Shown here: in pieces, positions 12,979 through 21,818 of the stretch
Position numbering within the stretch: position 1 is the first letter of the stretch
How the letters are laid out: each line of letters begins with the position of its first letter
Assembly: GCA_902806215.1 (NCBI GenBank)
Contig: CADCVT010000172.1
Location: 1-27,324 of the forward strand
From: an uncultured Solirubrobacteraceae bacterium
Lineage (GTDB): Bacteria > Actinomycetota > Thermoleophilia > Solirubrobacterales > Solirubrobacteraceae
Length of the DNA stretch: 27,324 nucleotides
Direction: 5' to 3'
Notes under the pieces: generated by a model
Databases searched by the model: none
The model's input: only the letters and a program-made list of their open reading frames with translations
Told to the model about the DNA's origin: nothing
Translations under genes and position numbers: made by a program

Positions 12979-15900
12979 CTACACGCGACGCACGAGCGCC
13001 GCGCAGCGCACCTGCGCGGACCGCGTGCTCGCCGGGACGCGGAGACGCAGTCCCTTGGCGCCGGCGGGCAGCGTCAGCCGGAAGCGACCGAGCCGGTCGC
13101 TGCGGGTCGAGCGCACGCGGCGCCACGCCCGGCCCGAGCGACGCTCGAGGACGACCGTGGCCACCGCGGTGCAGGAGGAGGCGGTCGCGCGCAGGCGCCC
13201 GCTCAGCGTCCGGCCGCGGCGGGTGAGCGAGACGGTCCGCGGCGTGGCGCTCCCGGCGCGCGGCGCCGGCACGCTGGTGCCCGGCGACGACCCGCCGATG
13301 CCCGTGCTCGGCGACGTCCCTGCGCCGGCCGTGCCGTTGCCGGTCCCGGCTCCGGTCCCCGTCGTCCCAGGATCGGTCGTCCCGGGATCCGTCGTGCCGG
13401 AGTCGCCGGTGCCCGGGTCCTTCGTGCCGGGATCCGGGTCGGGGTCGGTCGTCCCGGGATCGGCATCGGGATCGCCGCCACCCGTCGGCGGCGGCGGCTT
13501 CGCCTCGTCGACCCGCGCTACGAACGCGTCCGAGCACGACGGGAAGTCGAGGCTCGACCGCAGGAAGTCGCAGTTGCCGCCCGCCCAGCGCGGCTGCGGC
13601 GCGCCGGCCGTCGTCGCGAGGTCGGGCGAGTGCGTGACGCCCGCGATGTACGCATCGCCGCCGGCGAGCGCCACGCCGGTCGCGTAGTCGTCGGAGAGGC
13701 CGCCGTGCAGCGTGCCGTACTCCGCCCGTGACTTGGCGGCGTCGAGGCGGACGATGAACGCGTCCGAGCAGTCCGAGCGTGCGCCGCACCACGTGTGGTT
13801 GTGCTTGGACTCACGCTGGAACGCGTCGACGAGCGGGAAGCCGCCCGCGGCGTAGGGCGAGCCGCCGGCGACGTAGGCGCGGCCGGAGCCGTCGAGCGCG
13901 ATCCCGAGCCCCGTCTCGTCGCCCGACCCGCCGAGGTACGTCGAGGCCAACAGCCTCGAGCCATCCGCCGACAGCTCGAGGGCGAAGGCGTCCGCGTTGT
14001 TCGTGCAGCTGTACTCGGACGGGTCGTCGTTGCACAGGCGGTCCATCGCGCCGTCGGTGGTCGGGAACGTCCGCGACTCGGTCGTCCCGGCGATGTGGAC
14101 ATCGCCCGCGCCGTCGAGCGCGAGCTCGTCGCCCTCGTCCCAGTCCTCGCCGCCGAACGCCGTCGCCCACTGCAGTGCCGAGCCGTCCGCGGCGAGCCGC
14201 GCGGCGAAGACCTCCGTGAACGACGGCGCGGGGTCGGCGTCGTAGGAGCCGGCCGTCGCCGGGAAGTCCTTGCTCCCCCAGCTCGCGACGTCGCCGGTCA
14301 GCACCGGCCGGCCCTGGCCGTCGAGCGCGACGTCGTTCGGCTCCTCGACCGACCGGTCGCCGCCGAAGTACGTCGACCAGTCGAGCGCGGCGCCGCTCGC
14401 CGACAGGCGCGCGACGAACCCCTCCGAGCAGCGGCCGCCGCTCTCGGTGGCGGGCGCGCCGCAGCGGCGGTCGGCCGCACCGGCGGTCGTCGGGAAGTCG
14501 TACGCGTCGGTCCACCCCGTGACCACCGCACGGCCCTGGCCGTCGACCGCGATCCCGCGCCCGACGTCGCCGAGCGACGCGCAGCCGCCGAGGTACGTCG
14601 AGTACCCGAGCGTCCGGCCGTCCGGCCCCAGCTTCGCGACGAACGCGTCGCCGTAGGCGCCCCCGCAGTTCCAGCTCGACTGGACGGCCGAACGCGTCGG
14701 GAAGTTCGGCGACATCGTGTTGCCGGTCACGTAGGCGTTGCCGGCGGCGTCGGCGGCGACCCCGCGGGCCACGTCGTGATCGCGGCCCGACAGGTAGGAC
14801 AGGTGCACGAGCGCGCCGCTCGGCGCGTACTTGGCGACGAACGCGTCGGTGCAGCGGTCGATCTCGCCGCAGATGGCGTTGCGCTCGTCCCAGCCGTCGA
14901 ACGCGCCACCGCCGGGGAGGTCGCGCGAGATCGTCGTTCCGGCGACGTAGACGTTGCCGGTGGGATCCGACGCGACCGCCAGGGCGCTGTCGTCGAGCCC
15001 GCCGCCGAGGTACGTCCCCCACTCGAGCACGGGGTCGATGACGAGCGTCCGGCGGCGGTCGTACCGGTCGACGTCGAACCGTACGCCGCCGTCGCGGGTC
15101 AGCGCGAACCGCGCGGGCACGCGGACCTTCCGCGCGCCCTCGCGCTGGTAGGCGATCGGTGCCGGCTGGCGCAGCGTGCCCGCCGCCGTCCGCAGCAGGA
15201 GCGAGCCGTCGCGGTCGATCGACGGACGCGAGGTGCCGCGAAAGTCGAGCACGACGCCGCGCGGGTCGGCGCCCGGCGCGACGATGAGGTCGTACTCGAA
15301 GCGGTCCGCGGAGCCCTGGCGGACGACCATGTCGATCCCGGGCCGCAGGTCGGGAAGCCGCAGCCGCCCGAAACGCTTGGCGCCGGTTCGCCAGCGCGCA
15401 GGGTTCGATCCGCGGAAGTCGTTGACGACGCCCGGCAGCGCCCGGCCGGTGAGCACGCGCCGTGCGCGGCGGGCGCCGCGCATGCGGACGCTCACGGTCG
15501 TGCCCGCCCCCGGCAGCGCCCCGCGCGCGGGCAGGGACAGCGTCGGTCCGCTCGCGTCGACAAGCAGCGCGTGGTCGCGCGAGCGCGCGATCCAGCGCTC
15601 CGCCGTCCCGGGAGCCCGTAGGTCCCGGGCGAACCCGCCTGGGTGCCCGAGCGTGCCGCGGCGGGCCGACGCTGCGCGTGCGGTGGGCACGCCGTCGATC
15701 GGGTCGGTGTAGCCCCGCAACACGGTCTCGTGGAACTTGCAGCCCGGCGTGCCGCCGGGCTCCATCGCGACCAGCTCGCCGCCCACGGGGAGCAGCAGCA
15801 GGCCCTCCCCCAGCGCCAGGCCCTGCTGCCGGCCGCCACCGCCGCTCGTCCCGGTCCGTGAGCACCACACCGGCTTGCCCGTCGTCTTGTCGAGCGCGAA

Positions 15901-16896
15901 CAGCGCGTCCCACCCGAGCGCGTACACCACGCCGCCGGCCACGAGCGGAAAGCTCATGAGGCCGTTCCAGCCGCCGAACTCCCACTGGCGCGCCCCGGTC
16001 ACAGCGTCGACCGCCTCGAGCACGTCGCCCTGCGCGTGGGGCTCGCTCGAGAGGAGGTACGCGCGGTCGGCCTCGACGGCGGGCAGGCCGCCGGACCAGT
16101 GGCTGCGCAGCCGCGTGCCGGTCGTCGCGTTGAACACCGGGCCGTTCGGAGCACCGCCGACGTAGACGCGCCCGCCCGCGACCGCCGGCTCGCTCTCCAT
16201 CCCCGACGACGCCTCGACGGGGACCGACCACGCGGTAACGCCGGTCGTCCGGTTGCGGGCCACGAGCGTCCGGCCGTCGTTGGAGTAGATGCGCTCGCCA
16301 TCGACCGCGACCCCGGGCGGCGCGGCGCTCTCGTGCCACCACTTCACGTCGCCGGTGAGCGCGTCGAGCGCGTACAGCCCGTGCCCGTACCCGCTGACGC
16401 CGACGTACGCGATCCCGCCGGACACGACCGCGCCGCGGAACAGGCCAGAGCCGTCGCGCCCCGGCCACGTGCTGCGCGACCACCCGGGCGCTCCGGTGTC
16501 GGCGTCGAAGGAGAGCAGCGCGTTCAGCGTGCTGACGATGATCTTGCCCGAGCCGATCGCGGCGCCCTGGATGTGCCCGGTGATCGGACGGCTCCACAAC
16601 GTCGCGCCCGTCGCCGGGCTCAGCGCGACGACCCGGCCGGGCTCGCCGGGAACCTGATGGGTGACGTAGACGCGACCGCCGCCCGTGAGCGGGAACCGCA
16701 CCTCGTGCTGCCCGGGCGCGCCCGCGTTGAACGTGCGCCGCCAGCGCTCGCGCAGCGGGGGCGCGAACGGCGTCGCACTGACCCCGGTGTGCGCCGCGTC
16801 GAGCTGCGTCGAGGTCGTGGCCGCGCCGGCCGGGTCGCTGCCGCAGACCATCGCCCCAAGCAGAGCGACCGCCGTGATGACTGCGGGTCGGCGCAC
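12979..16896 (-). CDS. Exported double beta-propeller protein (PQQ-like plus SBBP repeats)
   Basis: A 1305-residue surface or secreted protein. GTG 16896 gives a signal peptide MRRPAVITAVALLGAMVCGSDPAGA and has TACCGT 7 nt upstream; an ATG at 16953 is in frame but crosses the divergent promoter. Residues 30-410 are a PQQ/BamB-like propeller (RVVALSPATGATLWSRPI, LYALDALTGDVKWW, LFALDKTTGKPVW). Residues 450-660 resemble the domain that usually precedes SBBP repeats (FEYDLIVAPGADPRGVVLDF ... LVIDPVLEWGTYLGG). Seven SBBP propeller repeats follow (YLGGxxDDxxxxVAxDxxGNxYVxGxT). A Pro/Asp/Gly/Thr-rich linker leads to an Arg-rich beta domain. No catalytic motif is seen; adhesion or scaffolding is likely. 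Confidence 0.87.
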   Translation of the reverse strand: MRRPAVITAVALLGAMVCGSDPAGAATTSTQLDAAHTGVSATPFAPPLRERWRRTFNAGAPGQHEVRFPLTGGGRVYVTHQVPGEPGRVVALSPATGATLWSRPITGHIQGAAIGSGKIIVSTLNALLSFDADTGAPGWSRSTWPGRDGSGLFRGAVVSGGIAYVGVSGYGHGLYALDALTGDVKWWHESAAPPGVAVDGERIYSNDGRTLVARNRTTGVTAWSVPVEASSGMESEPAVAGGRVYVGGAPNGPVFNATTGTRLRSHWSGGLPAVEADRAYLLSSEPHAQGDVLEAVDAVTGARQWEFGGWNGLMSFPLVAGGVVYALGWDALFALDKTTGKPVWCSRTGTSGGGGRQQGLALGEGLLLLPVGGELVAMEPGGTPGCKFHETVLRGYTDPIDGVPTARAASARRGTLGHPGGFARDLRAPGTAERWIARSRDHALLVDASGPTLSLPARGALPGAGTTVSVRMRGARRARRVLTGRALPGVVNDFRGSNPARWRTGAKRFGRLRLPDLRPGIDMVVRQGSADRFEYDLIVAPGADPRGVVLDFRGTSRPSIDRDGSLLLRTAAGTLRQPAPIAYQREGARKVRVPARFALTRDGGVRFDVDRYDRRRTLVIDPVLEWGTYLGGGLDDSALAVASDPTGNVYVAGTTISRDLPGGGAFDGWDERNAICGEIDRCTDAFVAKYAPSGALVHLSYLSGRDHDVARGVAADAAGNAYVTGNTMSPNFPTRSAVQSSWNCGGAYGDAFVAKLGPDGRTLGYSTYLGGCASLGDVGRGIAVDGQGRAVVTGWTDAYDFPTTAGAADRRCGAPATESGGRCSEGFVARLSASGAALDWSTYFGGDRSVEEPNDVALDGQGRPVLTGDVASWGSKDFPATAGSYDADPAPSFTEVFAARLAADGSALQWATAFGGEDWDEGDELALDGAGDVHIAGTTESRTFPTTDGAMDRLCNDDPSEYSCTNNADAFALELSADGSRLLASTYLGGSGDETGLGIALDGSGRAYVAGGSPYAAGGFPLVDAFQRESKHNHTWCGARSDCSDAFIVRLDAAKSRAEYGTLHGGLSDDYATGVALAGGDAYIAGVTHSPDLATTAGAPQPRWAGGNCDFLRSSLDFPSCSDAFVARVDEAKPPPPTGGGDPDADPGTTDPDPDPGTKDPGTGDSGTTDPGTTDPGTTGTGAGTGNGTAGAGTSPSTGIGGSSPGTSVPAPRAGSATPRTVSLTRRGRTLSGRLRATASSCTAVATVVLERRSGRAWRRVRSTRSDRLGRFRLTLPAGAKGLRLRVPASTRSAQVRCAALVRRV

Positions 16897-16903
16897 GCCC
16901 TGA

Positions 16904-16909
16904 ACGGTA
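16904..16909 (-). promoter_or_regulatory. -10 box TACCGT before the propeller gene
   Basis: TACCGT on the minus strand ends 7 nt before GTG 16896, supporting this start and a leaderless message. Confidence 0.45.
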
Positions 16910-16943
16910 GTGACCGTCCCCGCGCCACGACCCCGGTCGGCGT

Positions 16944-16974
16944 TTGACTTCAACCGCGGTCGAAGGCCTAGCGT
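16944..16974 (+). promoter_or_regulatory. Promoter of the aldo/keto reductase gene
   Basis: TTGACT (16944-16949) and TAGCGT (16969-16974) are 19 bp apart. TAGCGT ends 8 nt before the ATG, so the transcript is probably leaderless. Confidence 0.5.
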
Positions 16975-16982
16975 CAGCGGCG

Positions 16983-18026
16983 ATGCATTACACGACCTTC
17001 GGGCGCAGCGGGCTGCGCGTCTCCGAGCTCGCGCTCGGCACGATGACCTTCGGCGGCGACGAGGGCGTCTCGCTCGACGACGGGCGGGCGATCCTCGACG
17101 CGTACGCCGAGGCGGGCGGCAACTTCGTCGACACCGCCGACCGCTACCGCGGTGGCGCGTCAGAGCGGATGGTCGGCGAGCTGCTGGGCTCCGATCGCGA
17201 CCACTTCGTTCTCGGCACGAAGTACACGCTCGAGTCGCGCGCCGGCGACGTCAACGCGGCGGGCAACCATCGCAAGAACCTCGTCCAGGCGCTCGACGCG
17301 TCGCTGAAGCGGCTCCAGACCGACTACGTCGACGTCTACTGGGTGCACGCACGCGACACGCTCACGCCGGTCGAGGAGGTCATGCGCGCCCTCGACGACC
17401 AGGTCCGCGCGGGGAAGATCCTCTACGCGGGCGTCTCGGACTGGCCCGCCTGGGAGGTCGCGCAGGCCAACACGCTGGCGGCCGAGCGCGGCTGGACGCC
17501 ATTCTGCGGCCTGCAGATCGAGGTCTCGCTCATCGAGCGGACGACCGAGCGCGAGCTGCAGCCGATGGCGCGGGCGCTCGACCTGGCGGTCTGCGCGTGG
17601 TCGCCGCTGTTCGGCGGTCTGTTGACCGGCAAGTATCTGGCGGACTCGTCGCACGAGGAGGCGGGCCGCGGCCGGCGCGCGGACCGCGGCGTGGACGCGC
17701 GCGCCGAGGCGATCGTCCGCGAGACCGTCGCCGTCGCGGACGAGCTCGACGTGCTGCCGTCGCAGGTCGCGCTCGCGTGGCTGCGCGGCCGTCCGGGAAC
17801 GGTGATCCCGATCGTCGGCGCCACGAGCCTGCGCCACCTCGAGCAGAACCTCGGATGCCTCGACGTCTCCCTCTCGGCGGAGCAGACGGCGCGCCTCGAC
17901 GCGGTGAGCGCGGTCGACCTCGGGTTCCCCTACGCGTTCCTGCAGGGCGACACGGTGCGCAACCTCGTCTACGGCTCGCGGCGTGGCCAGATCCGCGAGC
18001 GCGACCGGCTGATGGCCGACGGCTAG
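16983..18026 (+). CDS. Aldo/keto reductase
   Basis: A 347-residue (alpha/beta)8 NADPH-dependent oxidoreductase close to the YghZ/potassium-channel beta-subunit branch. It begins MHYTTFGRSGLRVSELALGTMTFGG. The catalytic tetrad is visible: Asp50 (NFVDTADRY), Tyr55, Lys80 (VLGTKY) and His122 (VYWVHARD). AWSPLFGGLLTGKY, GTVIPIVGATSLRHLEQNLG and the C-terminal helix form the cofactor-binding end. The length is normal. The substrate cannot be deduced and no pathway genes are adjacent. Its TAG stop is shared with the convergent SRPBCC gene (CTAG). Confidence 0.93.
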   Translation: MHYTTFGRSGLRVSELALGTMTFGGDEGVSLDDGRAILDAYAEAGGNFVDTADRYRGGASERMVGELLGSDRDHFVLGTKYTLESRAGDVNAAGNHRKNLVQALDASLKRLQTDYVDVYWVHARDTLTPVEEVMRALDDQVRAGKILYAGVSDWPAWEVAQANTLAAERGWTPFCGLQIEVSLIERTTERELQPMARALDLAVCAWSPLFGGLLTGKYLADSSHEEAGRGRRADRGVDARAEAIVRETVAVADELDVLPSQVALAWLRGRPGTVIPIVGATSLRHLEQNLGCLDVSLSAEQTARLDAVSAVDLGFPYAFLQGDTVRNLVYGSRRGQIRERDRLMADG

Positions 18027-18454
18027 GAGGGCGCGCCCCGCTCGGCGAACTTGCGCAGCGCGGTCGAGATGTTCTTCGTGAGCGTCTTCTGGACGAGCGC
18101 GCCCGTGCCGGGGACCTTGCCGTCGAAGTCGATCGTGTAGTCCAGCCGCGAGCCCGTCCCCTGCCGCGAGAACCGCATGACGCCCTCGTGGTCCTTGAGG
18201 ATCCCGCCCTTCGTGATCCGGTAGCGGATGAGCTCGTTGGGGATCACCTCGGTGTTCGTCTCGACGAACCCGGGCAGCGGCCCGACCTTCAGCTCACGCG
18301 ACGCGCCGGCACCGTTGCGCGTCCCGTCGGTCCCGTCGCTGAGGCGCTTGATCTTCGCGCCGAACAGCGGCTCGAGGTTCTCCTGCTCGCTGAGGTACGC
18401 GAACACCTCCTCGACGGGCTGCGGGAAGTCCTGGGTGACGTGAACGCGCTGCAT
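18023..18454 (-). CDS. SRPBCC / polyketide-cyclase-like protein
   Basis: A 143-residue START-like protein: MQRVHVTQDFPQPVEEVFAYLSEQENLEPLFGAKIKRL, middle strands VIPNELIRYRITKGG and SRLDYTIDFDGKVPG, and a long C-terminal helix LVQKTLTKNISTALRKFAERG. Such proteins bind a hydrophobic ligand or lipid; no enzyme role is assigned. CAGGCT lies 8 nt before the ATG and may be a weak leaderless -10. It converges on the aldo/keto reductase, sharing the four bases CTAG as both stop codons. Confidence 0.85.
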   Translation of the reverse strand: MQRVHVTQDFPQPVEEVFAYLSEQENLEPLFGAKIKRLSDGTDGTRNGAGASRELKVGPLPGFVETNTEVIPNELIRYRITKGGILKDHEGVMRFSRQGTGSRLDYTIDFDGKVPGTGALVQKTLTKNISTALRKFAERGAPS

Positions 18455-18484
18455 GCAGCGGCAGCCTGTCAGGTCGCGGGCTGG

Positions 18485-19099
18485 TCACGCGGCGCGGCGC
18501 GGTCTCCCGTGCTCGAGATGGTGAAGCCGGTGACAGCCGTGGCAGAGCACGGTGAGGTCGGCATCGACCTCCTCCCCGTAGCGCTCGTAGCTGCGGTGGT
18601 GGACCTCGAGGTCTTCGGTGTGGGTGGCGTCGAGGGCGCAGGCGTGGCCCGCGCGATCGAGCGCTGCCTCGCGCCGCCGCTTCCACTCGGGGGTGCGGAG
18701 GTACTTCCAGTGCGGCATCGCGCGAAGCTCCGCGAGGCGTTCCTGGGACGGAGCAGCATCGACGAGCGAGATGGGGGTTGGAGGATCGGCCGCGAGCCGC
18801 CAGACCCCGTAGGCGGGGTTCTCGACCTTGCGCTTGTTCTTGAGGTTCGTGAGCGACCACTGCAAGCGATGGTGGACCGCACTCTCGTGCTTGTCGGCCG
18901 CCGCCTCGGGAGCGGGAGCGGCGAGCTCGCGAGCGGTGAAGCCGCCGTGCGCCAGAGCCCAGTCGCGAATCGCGGTCCTCGTCGCCTCTCCCCCCAGCGC
19001 ACGCAGCGCATCGAAGGTCGCGGCCTCGGCCCGCAGCCTCACGGCCCGTCGCTCGTCTTCGTCCAGCTCTCGCTCAAGCACGTCCCGATGGTCGGCCAC
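18485..19099 (-). CDS. HNH endonuclease with N-terminal winged-helix-like domain
   Basis: A 204-residue protein. Residues 20-105 are helical with a wHTH look (ATFDALRALGGEATRTAIRDWALAHGGFTARELA, HHRLQWSLTNLKNKRKVENPAYGVWRLA), a common DNA-binding module on restriction-type nucleases. The C-terminal HNH domain has GHACALD (Cys154), EDLEVHHRSYERYGEE (His167-His168) and LTVLCHGCHRLHH (Cys186, Cys189). The usual first CxxC is CALD, so one zinc ligand is replaced by Asp157; the catalytic His pair and last His remain. The start is GTG 19099. It has no methylase or toxin neighbour, so its target is unknown. Confidence 0.87.
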   Translation of the reverse strand: MADHRDVLERELDEDERRAVRLRAEAATFDALRALGGEATRTAIRDWALAHGGFTARELAAPAPEAAADKHESAVHHRLQWSLTNLKNKRKVENPAYGVWRLAADPPTPISLVDAAPSQERLAELRAMPHWKYLRTPEWKRRREAALDRAGHACALDATHTEDLEVHHRSYERYGEEVDADLTVLCHGCHRLHHLEHGRPRRAA

Positions 19100-19130
19100 C
19101 GGTCCGCTGGGCTTGAGCGGGCGGGCTCGG

Positions 19131-20549
19131 TTACGGCTGGGCGTCCAGCCGCAGGCGCTCGGCTCGCGACGAGCCGCTGCCCGGGTCGATCTCGACGAGG
19201 TCGGCGGTGATTGGCGTGAACGGGTCGGCCGAGTAGGTGAGCTGGCCTAGGCCGACGGCAAGGGCGTCGTCGAGGTTGCCGGTGCCTCCTCCTCCGACCG
19301 TGCCGCCGTTGACGACGGTGACCGTCGGCGCGGGCCGCTCGGCCGACGGGAAGTGCGTGTGACCGACCGCGAAGACGATCGGCCCGGCGGGCGGCGAGGC
19401 CTGCATCTCGGCGATCGAGATCCGCAGCAGGTCGGGGTTGTGGACCATGACGACGTCGACCTTGCCGATGAGCGGCCGCAGCCAGTCGGCGAACGCGCGG
19501 GTCTCGTCCTCGGTCGGACGCTCGTAGCGGTCGGCGTAGTTCTCGGCCCGCAGGCGGATGTCGTTGTCGTCGTAGCCGGCGACCCGCAGCGGGCCGACGC
19601 GGACGACGACGTCGCCGCGCTCGCCGCTCTCGAGCAGGCGGCCGGAGCGCCCGAGGACGATCGCTCCCTCGCGCACCAGCCGGCTCAGCAGGACGTCGCT
19701 GTCGTGGTTGCCCGGCACGAACAGGAACGGCTTGCCCGCACGGACGACGCGGCGGGTCAGCGAGGTCTCGATCGGCGCGCCGGTGTCGGTGAGGTCGCCG
19801 ACGAACAGCAGCGGCCCGCCGGCGGCCGCGCTCTCGAGCGTCGGCAGCGACACGAGGTTGTTGTGCAGGTCCGACGCGATCGTCACCCGCGGAAGGCCGG
19901 TCACCGCGACCCGCGTTCCCGGTGCGGTGACGAGCCGCGCGAGGCCGACGAGCTGCGCGTCGAGCTCGTCGCTGAGCGCCGCGGCGGACGCGGCGACGCC
20001 CTGCACGGCCTCGAGCGCGCGCGGCACCTCGGGCCCGTGGGCGTAGAACTCCGGCGAGGTCATGTCTCCGCGCGGCGGCAGCCAGGCGACGATCGCGCCG
20101 GCGCACGCCACCGCGGTCGCGCCGGCCGCGACCGCCGACCACCGCCACCGGCGCCCGCGGATCGCCGCCGCCACGAGTCCCGCGGCCAGCAGCGCAACGA
20201 GGAACACCGCAACGACGACACGCCGGATGTAGCCCTCCACCGCCTCGGCCGCCTCGTCGCGGACGGCGTCGACGTCGACGCGGCCGGCCTCGCCCAGGCG
20301 GACCGCCGCGACCCGGTCGATCGTCCGCACGTCGACCCGCAGCCGCACCGGCAGCCGGACCGAGCCGAACCGCACGCCCCAGTCGACGAGCGGCACGTAC
20401 AGGTCGAGGGCGCCCTCGTGGCCGAGGTCTGACTCGAGGTGCACGGTCCCGACGCTGAGCTCGCGCTCGTACGTGTAGAGCCCGAGCGCGGCGGAGCCTC
20501 CGGCGACGCCGGCCAGGACCACGGCGAGGATCGCGAGCGCCCGGCGCAT
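19131..20549 (-). CDS. Membrane-anchored metallophosphoesterase
   Basis: A 472-residue protein with an N-terminal hydrophobic segment (4-25) and two more at about 111-131 and 137-156. The C-terminal half is a calcineurin-like phosphoesterase: SDLHNN (226-231), GDLTDTG (251-257), GNHDSD (280-285), VMVHNPD and GHTHFP, which together form the two-metal site. Between the first two membrane segments is an 85-residue domain, topologically extracellular if the N-terminus is inside. Two membrane passes before the enzyme suggest it may act outside the cytoplasm. The substrate is unknown. TATGGT 6 nt before ATG 20549 suggests a leaderless transcript. The 30-bp gap to the HNH gene is short, so they may be co-transcribed. 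Confidence 0.9.
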   Translation of the reverse strand: MRRALAILAVVLAGVAGGSAALGLYTYERELSVGTVHLESDLGHEGALDLYVPLVDWGVRFGSVRLPVRLRVDVRTIDRVAAVRLGEAGRVDVDAVRDEAAEAVEGYIRRVVVAVFLVALLAAGLVAAAIRGRRWRWSAVAAGATAVACAGAIVAWLPPRGDMTSPEFYAHGPEVPRALEAVQGVAASAAALSDELDAQLVGLARLVTAPGTRVAVTGLPRVTIASDLHNNLVSLPTLESAAAGGPLLFVGDLTDTGAPIETSLTRRVVRAGKPFLFVPGNHDSDVLLSRLVREGAIVLGRSGRLLESGERGDVVVRVGPLRVAGYDDNDIRLRAENYADRYERPTEDETRAFADWLRPLIGKVDVVMVHNPDLLRISIAEMQASPPAGPIVFAVGHTHFPSAERPAPTVTVVNGGTVGGGGTGNLDDALAVGLGQLTYSADPFTPITADLVEIDPGSGSSRAERLRLDAQP

Positions 20550-20555
20550 GCGCTC

Positions 20556-20561
20556 ACCATA
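20556..20561 (-). promoter_or_regulatory. -10 box TATGGT before the metallophosphoesterase gene
   Basis: TATGGT on the minus strand ends 6 nt before ATG 20549. Confidence 0.4.
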
Positions 20562-20652
20562 TGGACCGCCGGGGAGGATCGGGGTGCCCCGGCGCCAGCA
20601 CTGGGGAGTTCACCCATGCGCTCGCACCGGGGGGAGCTCAGAGTGATCGTCG

Positions 20653-20925
20653 ATGGCTGAGACGACCCCCCACCCCTTCACCGACCTCACCCCCCGTGAG
20701 CGGCACATCCTCCAGCGCGTGGTGCGCGGCTGCTCGAACGGCACGATCTCGCGGGAGCTCTTCCTCAGCGAGGCGACGGTCAAGACCCACGTGAGCCGGA
20801 TCCTCGGCAAGCTCGGCGTCGTCAGCCGCGTGCAGGCCGTCGTCCTGGCCTACGAGACGGGCTTCATCCGTCCCGGCGAGGCGTTCGAGGGCGAGCAGCA
20901 GGCGCCGCTGCGCATCGCCGTCTGA
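20653..20925 (+). CDS. Single-domain LuxR/GerE-type DNA-binding protein
   Basis: A 90-residue protein consisting of a GerE helix-turn-helix: FTDLTPRERHILQRVVRGCSNGTISRELFLSEATVKTHVSRILGKLGVVSRVQAVVLAYETG. All family positions are present (LTPRE, I-A/S-x-L, VKTHV, RIL-KLG). There is no receiver or sensor domain, and no upstream frame extends it, so it is a true stand-alone regulator. Its signal, if any, must come from a partner. It is divergent from the metallophosphoesterase gene with 103 bp between starts. Targets unknown. Confidence 0.87.
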   Translation: MAETTPHPFTDLTPRERHILQRVVRGCSNGTISRELFLSEATVKTHVSRILGKLGVVSRVQAVVLAYETGFIRPGEAFEGEQQAPLRIAV

Positions 20926-20934
20926 GCCGCAGGG

Positions 20935-21120
20935 TCAGGCCGCGGGCGCGTCGTCGGCGGGCTTCGCGCCCACCTCGGCCAGGCGCTCGTGCAGCCGCTC
21001 GCGCAGCTCGTCGGGCTCGAGGTCGGGCTGGCTCTGCCGTCGCCGCGCGACGAGCACGCCGGTAGCGGCCACGCCCGCGGCGCCCGCCAGGCCGATGATC
21101 TTCCAGGGAGGCCGCCGCAC
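20935..21120 (-). CDS. Small membrane-anchored protein
   Basis: A 61-residue protein: basic start MRRPPWK, one membrane helix IIGLAGAAGVAATGVLVA (8-25), RRRQ stop-transfer, then a charged helical tail (DLEPDELRERLHERLAEVGAKP). It looks like a short N-anchored protein with a cytoplasmic tail; function unknown. GTG 21120 lies only 20 bp from the divergent gene at 21141. Codon use is like its neighbours. Confidence 0.65.
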   Translation of the reverse strand: MRRPPWKIIGLAGAAGVAATGVLVARRRQSQPDLEPDELRERLHERLAEVGAKPADDAPAA

Positions 21121-21127
21121 GGGGGCC

Positions 21128-21133
21128 TAGGGT
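21128..21133 (+). promoter_or_regulatory. -10 box TAGGGT before the NlpC/P60-like gene
   Basis: TAGGGT ends 7 nt before TTG 21141, which supports the unusual TTG start. Confidence 0.45.
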
Positions 21134-21140
21134 AGGCCGC

Positions 21141-21761
21141 TTGCGCGACGCCCCTCCCCTTCCCCTGCTCTCGCTCGACGACGCCGTCGAGATGGCGGCG
21201 ACCGGCGACGTGTGGCTGTTCCGGGGCAGGTCGCTGGCCGACCAGGCGATCCGCACCGTGACCAACAGCCCCGTCAACCACGTGGGGATGGTCGTCGCGC
21301 TCGACGACCTGCCGCCGCTGCTCTGGCACGCCGAGCTCGGGAAGTCGCTCCCCGACGTGTGGACGGGCGAGCGCCAGCGCGGCGTCCAGCTGCACCTCCT
21401 GCGCGACGCGGTCACGACGTGGCGCGAGAGGTACGGCCAGCGTGCGTGGTTCCGCCAGCTCGACGGCGAGATCACGCGCGAGCACGAGGACCGGCTCATG
21501 CAGATGATCGAGCGCTTCGACGGCCGCGCCTTCCCGACGATGGCGGGCCTCGCCCGGCAGTGGGCGCTCGGCCGGATCCGCCGGCGCACGTCGCTCGAGA
21601 CGATCTACTGCGCCGAGCTCGTCGCCACGACCTATCAGGAGATGGGCCTCCTGCCCGCCGACCGGCCCGCCAGCTGGTACGACCCGGGCAAGTTCTGGAG
21701 CGGCGACCGCGTCGAGCTCGTGCCGCCGTTCGCGCTCGGCGGCGAGCTCGCCGTCGCGTAA
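21141..21761 (+). CDS. Permuted NlpC/P60 (YiiX-like) papain-fold protein
   Basis: A 206-residue protein in which the catalytic elements occur in permuted order: His47 in SPVNHVGMVV first, and Cys157 in ETIYCAELVATTYQEMGLL later. This is the circularly permuted NlpC/P60 arrangement, whose members act on amide, lipid or ester bonds. GDVWLFRGRSLADQAIRTVTN before the His is the typical opening. No signal peptide is present, so it is probably cytoplasmic. TTG at 21141 is chosen because family members begin with a similar segment and a -10 box is 7 nt upstream. Substrate unknown. Confidence 0.75.
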   Translation: MRDAPPLPLLSLDDAVEMAATGDVWLFRGRSLADQAIRTVTNSPVNHVGMVVALDDLPPLLWHAELGKSLPDVWTGERQRGVQLHLLRDAVTTWRERYGQRAWFRQLDGEITREHEDRLMQMIERFDGRAFPTMAGLARQWALGRIRRRTSLETIYCAELVATTYQEMGLLPADRPASWYDPGKFWSGDRVELVPPFALGGELAVA

Positions 21762-21805
21762 GCGCGTGGACCAGCGTTCGATGGCCGCGCGCTCAGGTGC
21801 TCCTT

Positions 21806-21811
21806 TACGGT
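21806..21811 (+). promoter_or_regulatory. -10 box TACGGT before the lipoprotein gene
   Basis: TACGGT ends 7 nt before ATG 21819. Confidence 0.45.
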
Positions 21812-21818
21812 CGATCGC

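Noticed and set aside
13811..16597. 928-residue Arg-rich open frame inside the propeller gene
   Set aside because: Same strand, wrong frame; low complexity, no domains, and the real frame shows clear repeats.
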